From CAZMXI01 sp964570205 (lineage in GTDB: Bacteria > Planctomycetota > Phycisphaerae > Tepidisphaerales > Tepidisphaeraceae): DNA of 9,161 nt. The translations under genes and the position numbers were made by a program. Below are positions 1 to 6,923 of this stretch, one piece after another. The stretch spans positions 1-9,161 of the forward strand of contig CAZMXI010000184.1 in NCBI GenBank assembly GCA_964570205.1. The letters run 5' to 3'. The notes under the pieces are model-generated. The model was not told the origin of the DNA, ran no database searches, and was given only the letters and a program-made list of their open reading frames with translations. How positions within the stretch are numbered: position 1 is the stretch's first letter; every line of letters begins with the position of its first letter.

Positions 1-1
1 T

Positions 2-1117
2 CGGGACAGCGATGAGCAGAAGTGGCGAAAGGCCGAGGTAGGCATGGACCTGCCGGTGGGCGGCGAAGTGCGGACGGGACCGCGCTCGTCGATCGTCCTG
101 ACGATGGCGCCGGATCAGGTGATCTCGATCGACCGGCTCGGGGCGATCCAGATACAGGAGGCATTTGAGGGCGGAGGCAAGCTTAAGACCGAACTGGGCA
201 TGAAATATGGTCGCGTGCGTTACCAGATCGAAGCCGCGGGCCTGGAGCATGAATCGGTGATTCGCAGCCCGAGCAGCGCTCTGGCGGTGCGCGGCTCGGA
301 CGTGCAGGTCACGGAGGATAGTTTCAACTCCAGCGCGATGGTGTTCAGGGGTCTGGGTGAGCGGGGCCCGGCAGGAGGCACCACGACCGTGCTGGGCACC
401 GGCCCGGCCGGCGATTACGAGCATGCGCCGCTGTCGGTGGACGATCAGGATCCGACGCCGGCCGGATTCGCGCTGCGGCGCGCCGCCACGCCATTTCTGT
501 CGTTTCTGTCGCTTGGTCAATATGAGCGAGAAGCGTTCATCATCAACACCAGGGCGGGAGCCGGCGGGACCGGCGTACGGGACTTCGACCGCATCGTGAA
601 CCGCGGCCCGGCCGGCACGGTCATCACGCCGACGGTGGGCACCGGCACGCTCCTGTTCGTGCTTTCGTGGTTTGGCGAAGGCGGCGAGGCCGGTTTCCCG
701 GATCTGGACCTGATTGTCGTTAGCCCGCTGGGCGAGCGGCTTCAGGCGATTGATGAGACCATCGGGACGGTGCCCAGCGGTGGCCTGATCAGCGCCAACG
801 ACCGGGGCGGGGCGGAGGGCGGGGTCGAGACTGCAGTCTGGTCAGGCGCCTATCCGGTGGGCAAGTACCGGTACGGTGTGCAGTATGTGGGCACGGGAGA
901 TCCGGCTACCTACACGATCGACGTTGAATTGAACGGGCGGAAGGTCAACCCGGCTTTCGAGGATACCCTCACCGAACTGGATCCGGAGATCATGTTCTCA
1001 ATCCAGGCGCCGCCGACGCGGCTGCCGCCGGTGGATCGCGCCACGGTGCGCGGGCCTGCCGCCAAGCTGCATCCGGCCGACGCCCCCCGTACAGCGCGGT
1101 CTCGCGCTCGCAGATGA
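2..1117 (+). CDS. FecR-domain envelope protein with YfaP-like beta-sandwich, 5'-truncated
   Basis: The frame is open from base 2, so the true start lies left of the window; the ATG at 44 is internal, because the codons before it already encode FecR-type sequence (DEQKWRKAEVG). 371 residues are visible. Residues ~8-105 look like a FecR domain: a W, then a G-x-x-VRTGPRS segment, an alternating hydrophobic beta pattern, GRVRYQIEAAG, and SPSSALAVRGSDV, matching the usual 'tP.a.aaVRGT.f' ending. A Gly/Pro-rich linker with GPAG motifs follows. Residues ~204-318 look like a beta-sandwich of the YfaP/DUF2135 or pre-peptidase type: DLDLIVVSPLGERL, NDRGG, a P-x-GKYRYGV strand, ATYTIDVELNG. The C-terminus is basic and probably disordered. 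FecR-domain proteins usually act in the periplasm or envelope; any signal peptide would be upstream. The gene lies 65 bp before the cyclase on the same strand, so a shared signalling role is inferred. Ligand unknown. Confidence 0.8.
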   Translation, partial: RDSDEQKWRKAEVGMDLPVGGEVRTGPRSSIVLTMAPDQVISIDRLGAIQIQEAFEGGGKLKTELGMKYGRVRYQIEAAGLEHESVIRSPSSALAVRGSDVQVTEDSFNSSAMVFRGLGERGPAGGTTTVLGTGPAGDYEHAPLSVDDQDPTPAGFALRRAATPFLSFLSLGQYEREAFIINTRAGAGGTGVRDFDRIVNRGPAGTVITPTVGTGTLLFVLSWFGEGGEAGFPDLDLIVVSPLGERLQAIDETIGTVPSGGLISANDRGGAEGGVETAVWSGAYPVGKYRYGVQYVGTGDPATYTIDVELNGRKVNPAFEDTLTELDPEIMFSIQAPPTRLPPVDRATVRGPAAKLHPADAPRTARSRARR

Positions 1118-1135
1118 TCCCCGAGGCGGGATAGG

Positions 1136-1186
1136 ATGGCGTTGGGTGTGATGAAGCGGCCCGCAGCGGTTAAACTGAGGTCATGA
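1136..1186 (+). CDS. Possible 16-codon leader ORF coupled to the cyclase start
   Basis: ATG at 1136 is preceded by GAGG (1123-1126) at 9-nt spacing and runs 16 codons (peptide begins MALGVMKRPA) to a TGA at 1184-1186. That TGA overlaps the cyclase ATG at 1183 as ATGA. The ORF is in the same frame as the upstream FecR gene, and no stop lies between the FecR TGA (1115-1117) and this one. The cyclase's own GAGG (1177-1180) is only 2 nt from its ATG, which is poor spacing, so re-initiation from this leader would explain how the cyclase is translated. Translation of the leader is not demonstrated, and an ORF this short could be chance. Confidence 0.3.
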   Translation: MALGVMKRPAAVKLRS

Positions 1187-4068
1187 CCCGCTCCGAGCGA
1201 AGAGTGCTGGCGGACACCGCGATACTGGGCATCCTGCTCACACTGATCGTGGTGGGGCTGGACTATTCGGGGTTTCTGACCAACAGCGAGCAGTACTTCT
1301 ACGACCTGCGTGCGCAGCGGTGCCAGTTTCGAACGCCTCCGCCGACCGATAAGCTGATTCACCTGGATATCGATGACAAGAGCCTGGAGCTGATAGGCGC
1401 CTGGCCCTGGCCACGAAGCCGAATGGCCAGGATCATCGACGAGATTGGCATCGCCGGCGCCAAGGCTCTGGCGATGGACGTCATCTACTCTGAGCCCCAG
1501 GAGCCGGGATGGGAGCCGATCGAGGACTCCGGGGCGCCGACGACACGTCCCGCAACCCGGCCGGCCGAGCCAACCGGGTTCCGTCGCCTTGATCATGACG
1601 CCGCTTTCGCGGAGGCCCTGGGACGCTACGGCCGGGCGGTCATCCCGGTATCGCTGAACCTCACCTCGTACCAGCCGGACACGCCGCTTCACCGAGCGAT
1701 GGTGCGGGAACTGCATCGCAACCCGGACCTGGACCGCCCCGGGCTGTTTGAGCGTATCCAGGGCCAGTTGCCGGGCGGAAGACTGGACCTGCCAAGCGTG
1801 ATCGAACACTTCGAACTCGCGAGGCACGAGGCGATGTATGCGCGCGTCAGCGAAGAGATGCGGCGCGATCCGGGAACACTCGCGGACTTGCGACGCCGCA
1901 TCCTTCCGCAGTGGGATGAGCAGACCAGGTCCTCTCCCTCGATCCGGCTGCTGGAGTCGGAGTATCGACGGTACTGCGCCATCGAGGCGCTGAGACGATT
2001 CGGCCGGGCGATTCCCGACGGCCTGCCGCCGCTTATGAGCACGCGCGAGGAGCAGCCGACGCTCGAGGTTTTCTCACGGAATGCCGCTGGCAGCGGCTTT
2101 GTCGATTATCCCCGCATGGGCGACGGCATTGTCCGGAACGTCCCGCTGTGGGCCAATCATCGTGACTGGGCCATGCCGCAGATGGGGCTGTCGCTGGCGT
2201 GCGCGATGCTGGACGTCAAGCCGGGCGACCTGAAGCTGTTGCCCGATCGCATCATCATCCCGCGCGCTGAAGGGGACATCGCCATACCGGTTCGTTTGCA
2301 GGAAACAGCACGTGGTCGCTGCGGCATGTTCTTCGACATCCCCTGGTTCGGTGCAAGCGGTCCGACCGGGTGGGAGAACATGTACGATTATCCCCTGTAT
2401 GTGCGGCCCAGGCAGCACGTGCCCCTGTATTACATCTGGGAGGCGTGCCAACTCCAGGACAGAATCATCCGCAACAATCGGGATGCTTTGCGTGCGATCA
2501 TCACGTTGCTCGAAGCAGCGGCGGATGCGAAGCGATACGAGCTCGAATCGCACCCTCCGGACCCGCGGCATCCCGAGGCCCATCTCACGCTCATCGAGTA
2601 CACATCGAACCGGCTGGATCAGGCGGAGACGATCCAGTTCTGGTCGGAGATGGACCCGGATTCGCTGTCGAACGAAGACCGCGTGCTGCGGCAGAGGTAC
2701 CTTGCGGCATTCGACATTCTCAAGCGATTGGGCCGGGAGATTCGAGGGTTGAAGGAGGATCTCGGGAAGCGCCGCGATGAGCTTCGGCAGCAGCTTGGCG
2801 GCAAGGCGTTGCTGATGGGGTGGACGGCGGTGGGCGCGCTGGCCGACCAGGTGCCGACCAGCCTGCATCCCCGCTGCCCGGGCGTGGTGGTGCATGGTGC
2901 CGTGTTCAACGCCATCCTGACCGGCGAATTCTGGTATGCCGTGCCCTGGCACGTCACCGGCCTGATCACGGTGTTCATGGGGCTTTTGACGACGGCAATC
3001 GTGGCGTGGCTGACGCCGTGGCGGGCCCTGCTGGCGTCGATCGTCGTCGGTGCGGGGTATGCGTTGCTCAACGGGCTGTGCCTGTTTGATGCGCACAACC
3101 TGCTGGTGGGCGTCACAGCGCCTCTGCTGGCGGTGGCGATCGTTTGGTCGGGGGGAACGCTGGCTCGGTACATGATCGAACGCAATGAACGCGCGCGGGT
3201 GACGCGACGGTTCAGCAACTACGTTGATCCGGCTCTGGTGGACTATGTGCTGGAGCGCGATGATGCCCGTTTCGACGGGCAGGAGAAGGAGCTCACCGTC
3301 GTCTTCACCGACTTGGCGGGTTTCACGAGCGTGTCGGAGCAGCTTCGCGAGCGCACGATTCCCCTGCTCAATCAGTACCTCGGCCTGATGGTCCCGATCA
3401 TCCGCAAGCACACGGGCTTTCTGAACAAGTTTCTGGGCGATGGGATCATGTTCATCTTCGGCGCTCCGCGCGAGAACGCTGCGCACGCCACTGCGGCCGT
3501 GCGCTGCGCCCTGGAGATGCAGCAGAGCATGGTGGCATTCAACCAGTCGTTGGCGGAACGCGGCCTGCCGGCCCTGAACATGCGCATCGGCATCGCGTCG
3601 GGACTGATGGTGGTTGGCGACGCCGGGCCGTCCGATGGCAGCCGAAGCGACTATACCGTTCTGGGCGACACGGTGAACCTCGGCTCGCGGCTGGAGTCCG
3701 CCAACAAGGCCTTCGGATCGAGCATCTTGCTCAACGACCGTGCCCGCGATCTCGTCGGCGATGCCGTCCTCTTCCGCCCGATCGGCAGGATCCAGGTCGT
3801 CGGCAAGCTCGAAGGCGTGATGACCTACGAGCCGCTGGCGTTCGTGGATCAGGCGACGGCGGAGCAGACGCGACTGGCGGAGTTGACGTCGGCCGTCATC
3901 GCGGCTTTTCGGGAGGCGCGCTTCGCCGACTGCATCGAGGCCATCGAGGCGATGGAAGAGGCCGTCGGCGAATCCAAGCTCACGAGGCTCTATCGTACGC
4001 TCTGCCAGCAATACCTACAGGCGCCACTGGTCGACTTCGCCGGCGTGGTTGTGCTGAGCGAGAAGTGA
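1183..4068 (+). CDS. CHASE2-domain class III adenylate cyclase, membrane-bound
   Basis: A 961-residue receptor cyclase predicted to make cAMP from ATP. Order: TM1 (~9-30); extracytoplasmic CHASE2 sensor (~35-585), with hallmarks IHLDIDDKSLELIGAWPWPR, AKALAMDVIYSEP, FVDYP..GDGIVRNVPL, KALLMGWTAVGALADQ and CPGVVVHGAVFNAILTGEFW; three TM helices (~592-611, 614-634, 640-660); then a cytoplasmic class III cyclase domain (~700-870). Metal-binding aspartates D710 (VVFTDLAGF) and D753 (KFLGDG), purine-specifying K749 and T825 (YTVLGDTVN), and transition-state N832 and R836 are all present. The K/T pair fits a class IIIb adenylate cyclase. A ~90-residue helical tail follows. The sensor is unusually long, with helical inserts at ~167-295 and ~419-540. 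The ATG at 1183 puts TM1 close to the N-terminus, but GAGG (1177-1180) is only 2 nt upstream; coupling to a leader ORF may compensate. The 3' end overlaps the convergent PEP-CTERM gene by 54 bp. Ligand unknown. Confidence 0.93.
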   Translation: MTRSERRVLADTAILGILLTLIVVGLDYSGFLTNSEQYFYDLRAQRCQFRTPPPTDKLIHLDIDDKSLELIGAWPWPRSRMARIIDEIGIAGAKALAMDVIYSEPQEPGWEPIEDSGAPTTRPATRPAEPTGFRRLDHDAAFAEALGRYGRAVIPVSLNLTSYQPDTPLHRAMVRELHRNPDLDRPGLFERIQGQLPGGRLDLPSVIEHFELARHEAMYARVSEEMRRDPGTLADLRRRILPQWDEQTRSSPSIRLLESEYRRYCAIEALRRFGRAIPDGLPPLMSTREEQPTLEVFSRNAAGSGFVDYPRMGDGIVRNVPLWANHRDWAMPQMGLSLACAMLDVKPGDLKLLPDRIIIPRAEGDIAIPVRLQETARGRCGMFFDIPWFGASGPTGWENMYDYPLYVRPRQHVPLYYIWEACQLQDRIIRNNRDALRAIITLLEAAADAKRYELESHPPDPRHPEAHLTLIEYTSNRLDQAETIQFWSEMDPDSLSNEDRVLRQRYLAAFDILKRLGREIRGLKEDLGKRRDELRQQLGGKALLMGWTAVGALADQVPTSLHPRCPGVVVHGAVFNAILTGEFWYAVPWHVTGLITVFMGLLTTAIVAWLTPWRALLASIVVGAGYALLNGLCLFDAHNLLVGVTAPLLAVAIVWSGGTLARYMIERNERARVTRRFSNYVDPALVDYVLERDDARFDGQEKELTVVFTDLAGFTSVSEQLRERTIPLLNQYLGLMVPIIRKHTGFLNKFLGDGIMFIFGAPRENAAHATAAVRCALEMQQSMVAFNQSLAERGLPALNMRIGIASGLMVVGDAGPSDGSRSDYTVLGDTVNLGSRLESANKAFGSSILLNDRARDLVGDAVLFRPIGRIQVVGKLEGVMTYEPLAFVDQATAEQTRLAELTSAVIAAFREARFADCIEAIEAMEEAVGESKLTRLYRTLCQQYLQAPLVDFAGVVVLSEK

Positions 4069-4695
4069 TGCAGGTCGGCGGCTGCGGCGGAGCAGGCCGA
4101 GAAACGCTGTGCTCGCCAGGATCCCCAGGGCGCTGGGCTCGGGCACGCTGGGTATCGGGTCGTCGCGGCGGGGGCGGTCGGGCCAGTCGTAGTCGCTCTC
4201 ATTGCCGGAAAAACCGCCGTTGTTCAGCCAGTAGTCGCGCAGCTCGCCGAAATAGCCCAGCGGGCCGGGCGCGAAGCTCAGGTTGAGCGAATGGGTGTAG
4301 TCGGATGGCGGGGCGATGGTGGTGGGATATGCCAGTTCGCCCACGGGGCCAGCGCCGCCGATCAAATTGAGAGAAAGCCGGCCCGCGGGCAAAGAATGCC
4401 TCGATTCAAGTCCGCGCCCGCCGATGCCTGGGCTATGGGGCAGATAGATGCCGGACGCGCTGCCGGGTTCCCAAATGGGCCATTCATCGCTGAGAAGCAG
4501 GCCCGAGCCACCCTGCGCGTCGGGCAGGTGCCGAGGTGGTTGAGGCGATGCTTGCTCCCGGGCCGATGGCAAAGCCTCCGCCCTGGCCGGCTGGGTGTTC
4601 ACGAGCATGCCCACAAGAAATAGTGACATCGCCACCAGCAGGCTCGCGGCAATCAGCGCGATCCTGCGCACGGTACGACGATGGCGCTTGACCAT
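4015..4695 (-). CDS. Small exported PEP-CTERM sorting-domain protein
   Basis: 226 residues from the ATG at 4695, chosen because GAGG lies 5 nt upstream and because this start gives a standard signal peptide: a basic N-terminus (KRHRRTVRR), a hydrophobic core (~12-32) and a PARA|E cleavage site near residue 39. An upstream TTG at 4809 would bury the signal. The mature part is Pro/Gly/Ser-rich with no domain I recognise. Near the C-terminus is a tripartite PEP-CTERM signal: VPEPS (184-188), a hydrophobic helix (~189-202) and a basic cluster RRSRR (203-207). In known systems exosortase (EpsH/XrtA) cleaves this signal and the protein goes to the cell surface or exopolysaccharide matrix. Unusually, 19 residues follow the basic cluster. 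The last 17 plus the stop are exactly the stretch antisense to the cyclase 3' end, which suggests loss of an earlier stop codon. No exosortase gene is in the window. Function of the mature part unknown. Confidence 0.8.
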   Translation of the reverse strand: MVKRHRRTVRRIALIAASLLVAMSLFLVGMLVNTQPARAEALPSAREQASPQPPRHLPDAQGGSGLLLSDEWPIWEPGSASGIYLPHSPGIGGRGLESRHSLPAGRLSLNLIGGAGPVGELAYPTTIAPPSDYTHSLNLSFAPGPLGYFGELRDYWLNNGGFSGNESDYDWPDRPRRDDPIPSVPEPSALGILASTAFLGLLRRSRRPASLLAQHNHAGEVDQWRL

Positions 4696-4927
4696 CTTGA
4701 CCTCAGGGCTTCCGGGCGTCTTTCTGCCGGCCTCGCCCAGGGGCGCGCTGGCAGCACAACGGACACTGATCTTCTCGGAAGGACGGGTCGGAATGGAAGA
4801 GCAATCCAACGAAGGAACGAGCCCGATAAACGTGATTGCCGGTCACAATAACCGTCAATCGCCGGTTATCGGTCCGCTAGGCCCGCCGGCGGGTGAAGAT
4901 GGTGAAACGGCCATTATGGTTCGGCCG
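4696..4927. other. Intergenic region upstream of the PEP-CTERM gene
   Basis: This 232-bp gap lies between the stop of the acetyltransferase gene and the start of the PEP-CTERM gene, both on the - strand, so it should hold the PEP-CTERM promoter. I could not find a convincing -35/-10 pair. It does hold a 7-bp inverted repeat, ATAACCG (4848-4854) with CGGTTAT (4863-4869), and a perfect 12-bp GC palindrome at 4882-4893. Both could be chance; either could be a regulator site. Confidence 0.4.
4905..4927 (-). terminator. Weak terminator-like hairpin after the acetyltransferase gene
   Basis: Directly after the TAG stop (4928-4930), the - strand reads CGGCC (4927-4923), a 10-nt loop, GGCCG (4912-4908), then TTT (4907-4905). 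The stem is only 5 bp and the U run three bases, so this is a weak intrinsic terminator candidate. Confidence 0.25.
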
Positions 4928-5689
4928 CTAACGAGTGGAATGGCGCATCCAGAAGTTGGGCTCATCGTAGCGGCCGAGGTTCGTCTTCCGATCGATCGTG
5001 ACGGGAACCAGCGCTGAGGGGACGACGTAAGGACCGGACTCCGGAAAGGGCAGCCCGGTCCACCCCTCCCACTCAGCCACGGCGCCGATGATGCTCATGG
5101 AGCGATGTGCGATGCCCATGGGCTGTGCGCCCAGCCTGCGGTGGGCGCGAATCCACGGATCGAACGGCTGACCGGCGGGTGTCGTCCATTCGACGTAGCG
5201 TTCGATCGGCGTGAGCGGATAGCGATCCTTCCAACTCGGCCGGACGGGCGCGATCATCGATGCCCAGCCACGGTCGGCGGCGAGCTGCCGCATCGCCCGA
5301 AGCATCGCCGTGGATATGCCGCGCTGCCGGGCGGCGGGCGACACGGACATCGACGAGGCCATCAGCGCGTTGGGCTCGGCGTTGTTGTCGGCCTCCTCAA
5401 AGCCGCGAAGCAGTCCGGCCGCCCAACCATCGGGCAGGTCGCCCGGCGTTCCATCCCAGCGGAGCGGAATCGTGTGCCCGGCCGCGAGAATCTCGCCCGA
5501 TTCGTCGAGCATGACGAGCTGAAACTCGGCGAATCGGTCCAGCAGCGGTTCCCAGAGGCGGTCGGTGCCGTCTGCGCAGTGGCCGTCGATGATGAAGCGT
5601 GGCCAACAGTCGGCGTGAACACGTTCGATGCCGGGCACGAGTTCAGGGCGACCGGCCAGTGAGACAATCCGCTGCAATGCGGTATTCAT
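4928..5689 (-). CDS. GNAT-family N-acetyltransferase, long form
   Basis: 253 residues. Residues ~110-145 hold the GNAT acetyl-CoA-binding core: a beta strand (ALMASSMSVSP) leading into R121-Q-R-G124-I-S126, matching the family's Q/R-x-x-G-x-G/A pyrophosphate loop with Ser at the last position, then helix TAMLRAMRQLAADRG. The C-terminal half (YPLTPIERYVEWTTP, DPWIRAHRRLGA, EWEGWTGLPFPESGPYVVP, a terminal EPNFWMRH) resembles a group of long stand-alone GNAT proteins whose substrates I cannot assign. No signal peptide or TM segment, so probably cytosolic. The ATG at 5689 follows GGAG at 11 nt, slightly long. A 3-codon ORF (ATG at 5697, stop TGA overlapping the gene's ATG) sits between them and may be chance. 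The gene is divergent from the sugar isomerase across 160 bp and is not obviously in an operon. Specific reaction unknown. Confidence 0.82.
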   Translation of the reverse strand: MNTALQRIVSLAGRPELVPGIERVHADCWPRFIIDGHCADGTDRLWEPLLDRFAEFQLVMLDESGEILAAGHTIPLRWDGTPGDLPDGWAAGLLRGFEEADNNAEPNALMASSMSVSPAARQRGISTAMLRAMRQLAADRGWASMIAPVRPSWKDRYPLTPIERYVEWTTPAGQPFDPWIRAHRRLGAQPMGIAHRSMSIIGAVAEWEGWTGLPFPESGPYVVPSALVPVTIDRKTNLGRYDEPNFWMRHSTR

Positions 5690-5849
5690 TGGGGCATATT
5701 CTCCAACTCGGAATCAGCCTCCACTTCCTGGACGCAATTGTCAAACGCCGCGACAGAGGAAGCCTCGATGAAGCATTGACATGCGGCCGTCAAAACGTTC
5801 TGATACGGGTTCGCACGATCAACGTCACCTTTTAGCGAAGGAGAGAGTC
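5690..5849. promoter_or_regulatory. Divergent promoter region between acetyltransferase and sugar isomerase
   Basis: This 160-bp non-coding gap separates two divergent genes and must hold both promoters. For the rightward gene the best candidate is the TTGACA box at 5776-5781, described separately. A leftward TTGACA reads on the - strand at 5744-5739, but no good -10 lies 16-18 bp downstream of it. GTCAA half-sites recur at 5740-5744 and 5789-5793. Confidence 0.5.
5776..5804 (+). promoter_or_regulatory. Candidate sigma70-type promoter with overlapping inverted repeat
   Basis: A perfect -35 TTGACA (5776-5781), 17-bp spacer and TCTGAT -10 (5799-5804, 4 of 6 consensus bases) would start transcription near 5811, about 40 nt before the isomerase ATG. 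The -35 is also the left half of an inverted repeat TTGAC-N8-GTCAA (5776-5793), a possible operator that would block RNA polymerase when bound. No regulator gene is adjacent, so its identity is open. Confidence 0.4.
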
Positions 5850-6893
5850 ATGGCTCGCGTTGTCACACTGTTCACCGGCCAATGGGCCGACCTGCCCCTT
5901 GAGGAACTCTGCCAGAAGGCGAAGAGCTTCGGATATGACGGATTGGAACTTGCCTGCTGGGGCGATCACTTCGACGTTGCCCGCGCCCTCAAGGATGACG
6001 GCTATGTCAAGAGCCGATGGGACATTCTCTGCGGACATGGGCTTGATTGCCTGGCGATCTCGGCTCATCTGGTCGGGCAGGCGATCTGCGACAACATCGA
6101 CGAGCGGCACAAGCTGATCCTGCCGCCGGAGGTCTGGGGCGACGGCGAGCCTGAGGGCGTTCGACAGCGCGCTGCCCAGCGCATGATCGACACCGCCAAG
6201 GCCGCGCGCAAGTTCATGAACGCCAAGCCGACCGGCCCGTGCTGCCGCCGGATTCCCGGTTACGGCGCGGTGGTCAACGGCTTCACGGGCTCCAGCATCT
6301 GGGGTTCGATCTACGCCTTCCCGCCGACCGACCAGAACTACTGGCAGAAGGGCTTCGATGATTTCGCCAAGCGGTTCCTGCCCATTCTGAATGCCTTTGA
6401 CAAGGAGGATGTCAATTTCGCGCTGGAAGCGCACCCGACCGAAATCGCGTTTGACATCGCCAGCGCCCAGCGCGCCGTCGAAGCGGTCAAGGGCCACAAG
6501 CGATTCGGCTTCAACTTCGATCCATCCCATTTCGGCTATCAGCACGTGGACTATGTGAAGTTCATCCGCACCTTCCCGGATCGCATCTTCCACATGCATG
6601 TGAAGGATGCCTGGTGGGGCCACGGCGACGGCAGCGTGGGCGTGTTTGGCGGCCACACCACTTTCGCCGATCCGCGGCGCTACTGGGACTTCCGTTCGCC
6701 TGGGCATGGCGATATCAATTTCGAAGAAATCATTGTCGCCCTCAACGACATCGGCTACAGGGGGCCGCTGTCGGTTGAGTGGGAAGACAGCCGCATGGAC
6801 CGCGAGCACGGCGCCCGCGAGGCTGCCACGTTCGTCCGCAAGATCGACTTCCAGCCCTCATCGATCGCTTTCGACGCCCAGTTTGACCGGTAA
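5850..6893 (+). CDS. Sugar phosphate isomerase/epimerase, xylose-isomerase-like TIM barrel
   Basis: 347 residues from the ATG at 5850, set by AAGGAG (5838-5843) at 6-nt spacing; the open frame upstream to 5781 lacks such a site. It fits the xylose isomerase-like / AP endonuclease 2 TIM-barrel superfamily, with the expected metal-ligand residues at strand ends: E193 (FALEAHPTE), D224 (FNFDPSHFGYQ), H250 (HMHVKDAWW) and E310 (SVEWEDS). The N-terminal strands (VVTLFTGQWADLPLEEL, GYDGLELACWGDHFD, LDCLAISAHLVGQ) also fit. Members isomerise or epimerise sugars, keto-sugars or inositol derivatives with a divalent metal; this one's substrate cannot be read from sequence. It is slightly longer than typical ~280-residue members, consistent with the W/F-rich segment around WGSIYAFPPTDQNYW. 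No signal peptide, so cytosolic. No Gfo/Idh oxidoreductase or sugar transporter is adjacent, so there is no pathway context. It has its own promoter candidate and terminator, so is probably monocistronic. Confidence 0.88.
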   Translation: MARVVTLFTGQWADLPLEELCQKAKSFGYDGLELACWGDHFDVARALKDDGYVKSRWDILCGHGLDCLAISAHLVGQAICDNIDERHKLILPPEVWGDGEPEGVRQRAAQRMIDTAKAARKFMNAKPTGPCCRRIPGYGAVVNGFTGSSIWGSIYAFPPTDQNYWQKGFDDFAKRFLPILNAFDKEDVNFALEAHPTEIAFDIASAQRAVEAVKGHKRFGFNFDPSHFGYQHVDYVKFIRTFPDRIFHMHVKDAWWGHGDGSVGVFGGHTTFADPRRYWDFRSPGHGDINFEEIIVALNDIGYRGPLSVEWEDSRMDREHGAREAATFVRKIDFQPSSIAFDAQFDR

Positions 6894-6923
6894 TCCGGGT
6901 TTCGGGGGATGTTCAGGTATGCC

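Noticed and set aside
401..616. Repeated GGCCCGGCCGGC at 401-412 and 605-616
   Set aside because: Both copies encode GPAG in the same reading frame and reflect GC-rich codons in a Gly/Pro linker rather than a mobile or regulatory repeat.
1115..1117. TGA recoding or readthrough joining FecR to the leader frame
   Set aside because: TGA also ends the cyclase and FtsB-like genes, Trp is encoded by TGG throughout, and I see no recoding element, so a normal stop is the simpler reading; the open frame beyond it is reported as a finding.
910..1827. A 305-codon - strand frame spanning the FecR/cyclase junction
   Set aside because: It overlaps two supported + strand genes and its translation resembles no protein family I know.
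2074..4011. A 645-codon open frame antisense to the cyclase gene
   Set aside because: It lies opposite a clearly conserved coding sequence, has R/H/Q-rich low-complexity content with no recognisable domain, and is the usual result of high GC in codon-aligned antisense frames.
4696..4809. Longer N-terminus of the PEP-CTERM protein from the TTG at 4809
   Set aside because: It would add 38 residues before a normal signal peptide, whereas the ATG at 4695 has GAGG at 5 nt.
4882..4893. Perfect 12-bp palindrome CCCGCCGGCGGG
   Set aside because: At this GC content such a site is likely by chance; it has no loop and no partner site, so no function is claimed.
4595..5017. A + strand open frame across the intergenic gap before the PEP-CTERM gene
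   Set aside because: It overlaps both flanking - strand genes, lacks a ribosome site and has no recognisable protein content.
5832..6809. A 325-codon open frame antisense to the sugar isomerase
   Set aside because: The + strand gene has a good ribosome site and conserved metal-ligand motifs; the antisense frame has no motif or ribosome site and is a composition artefact.
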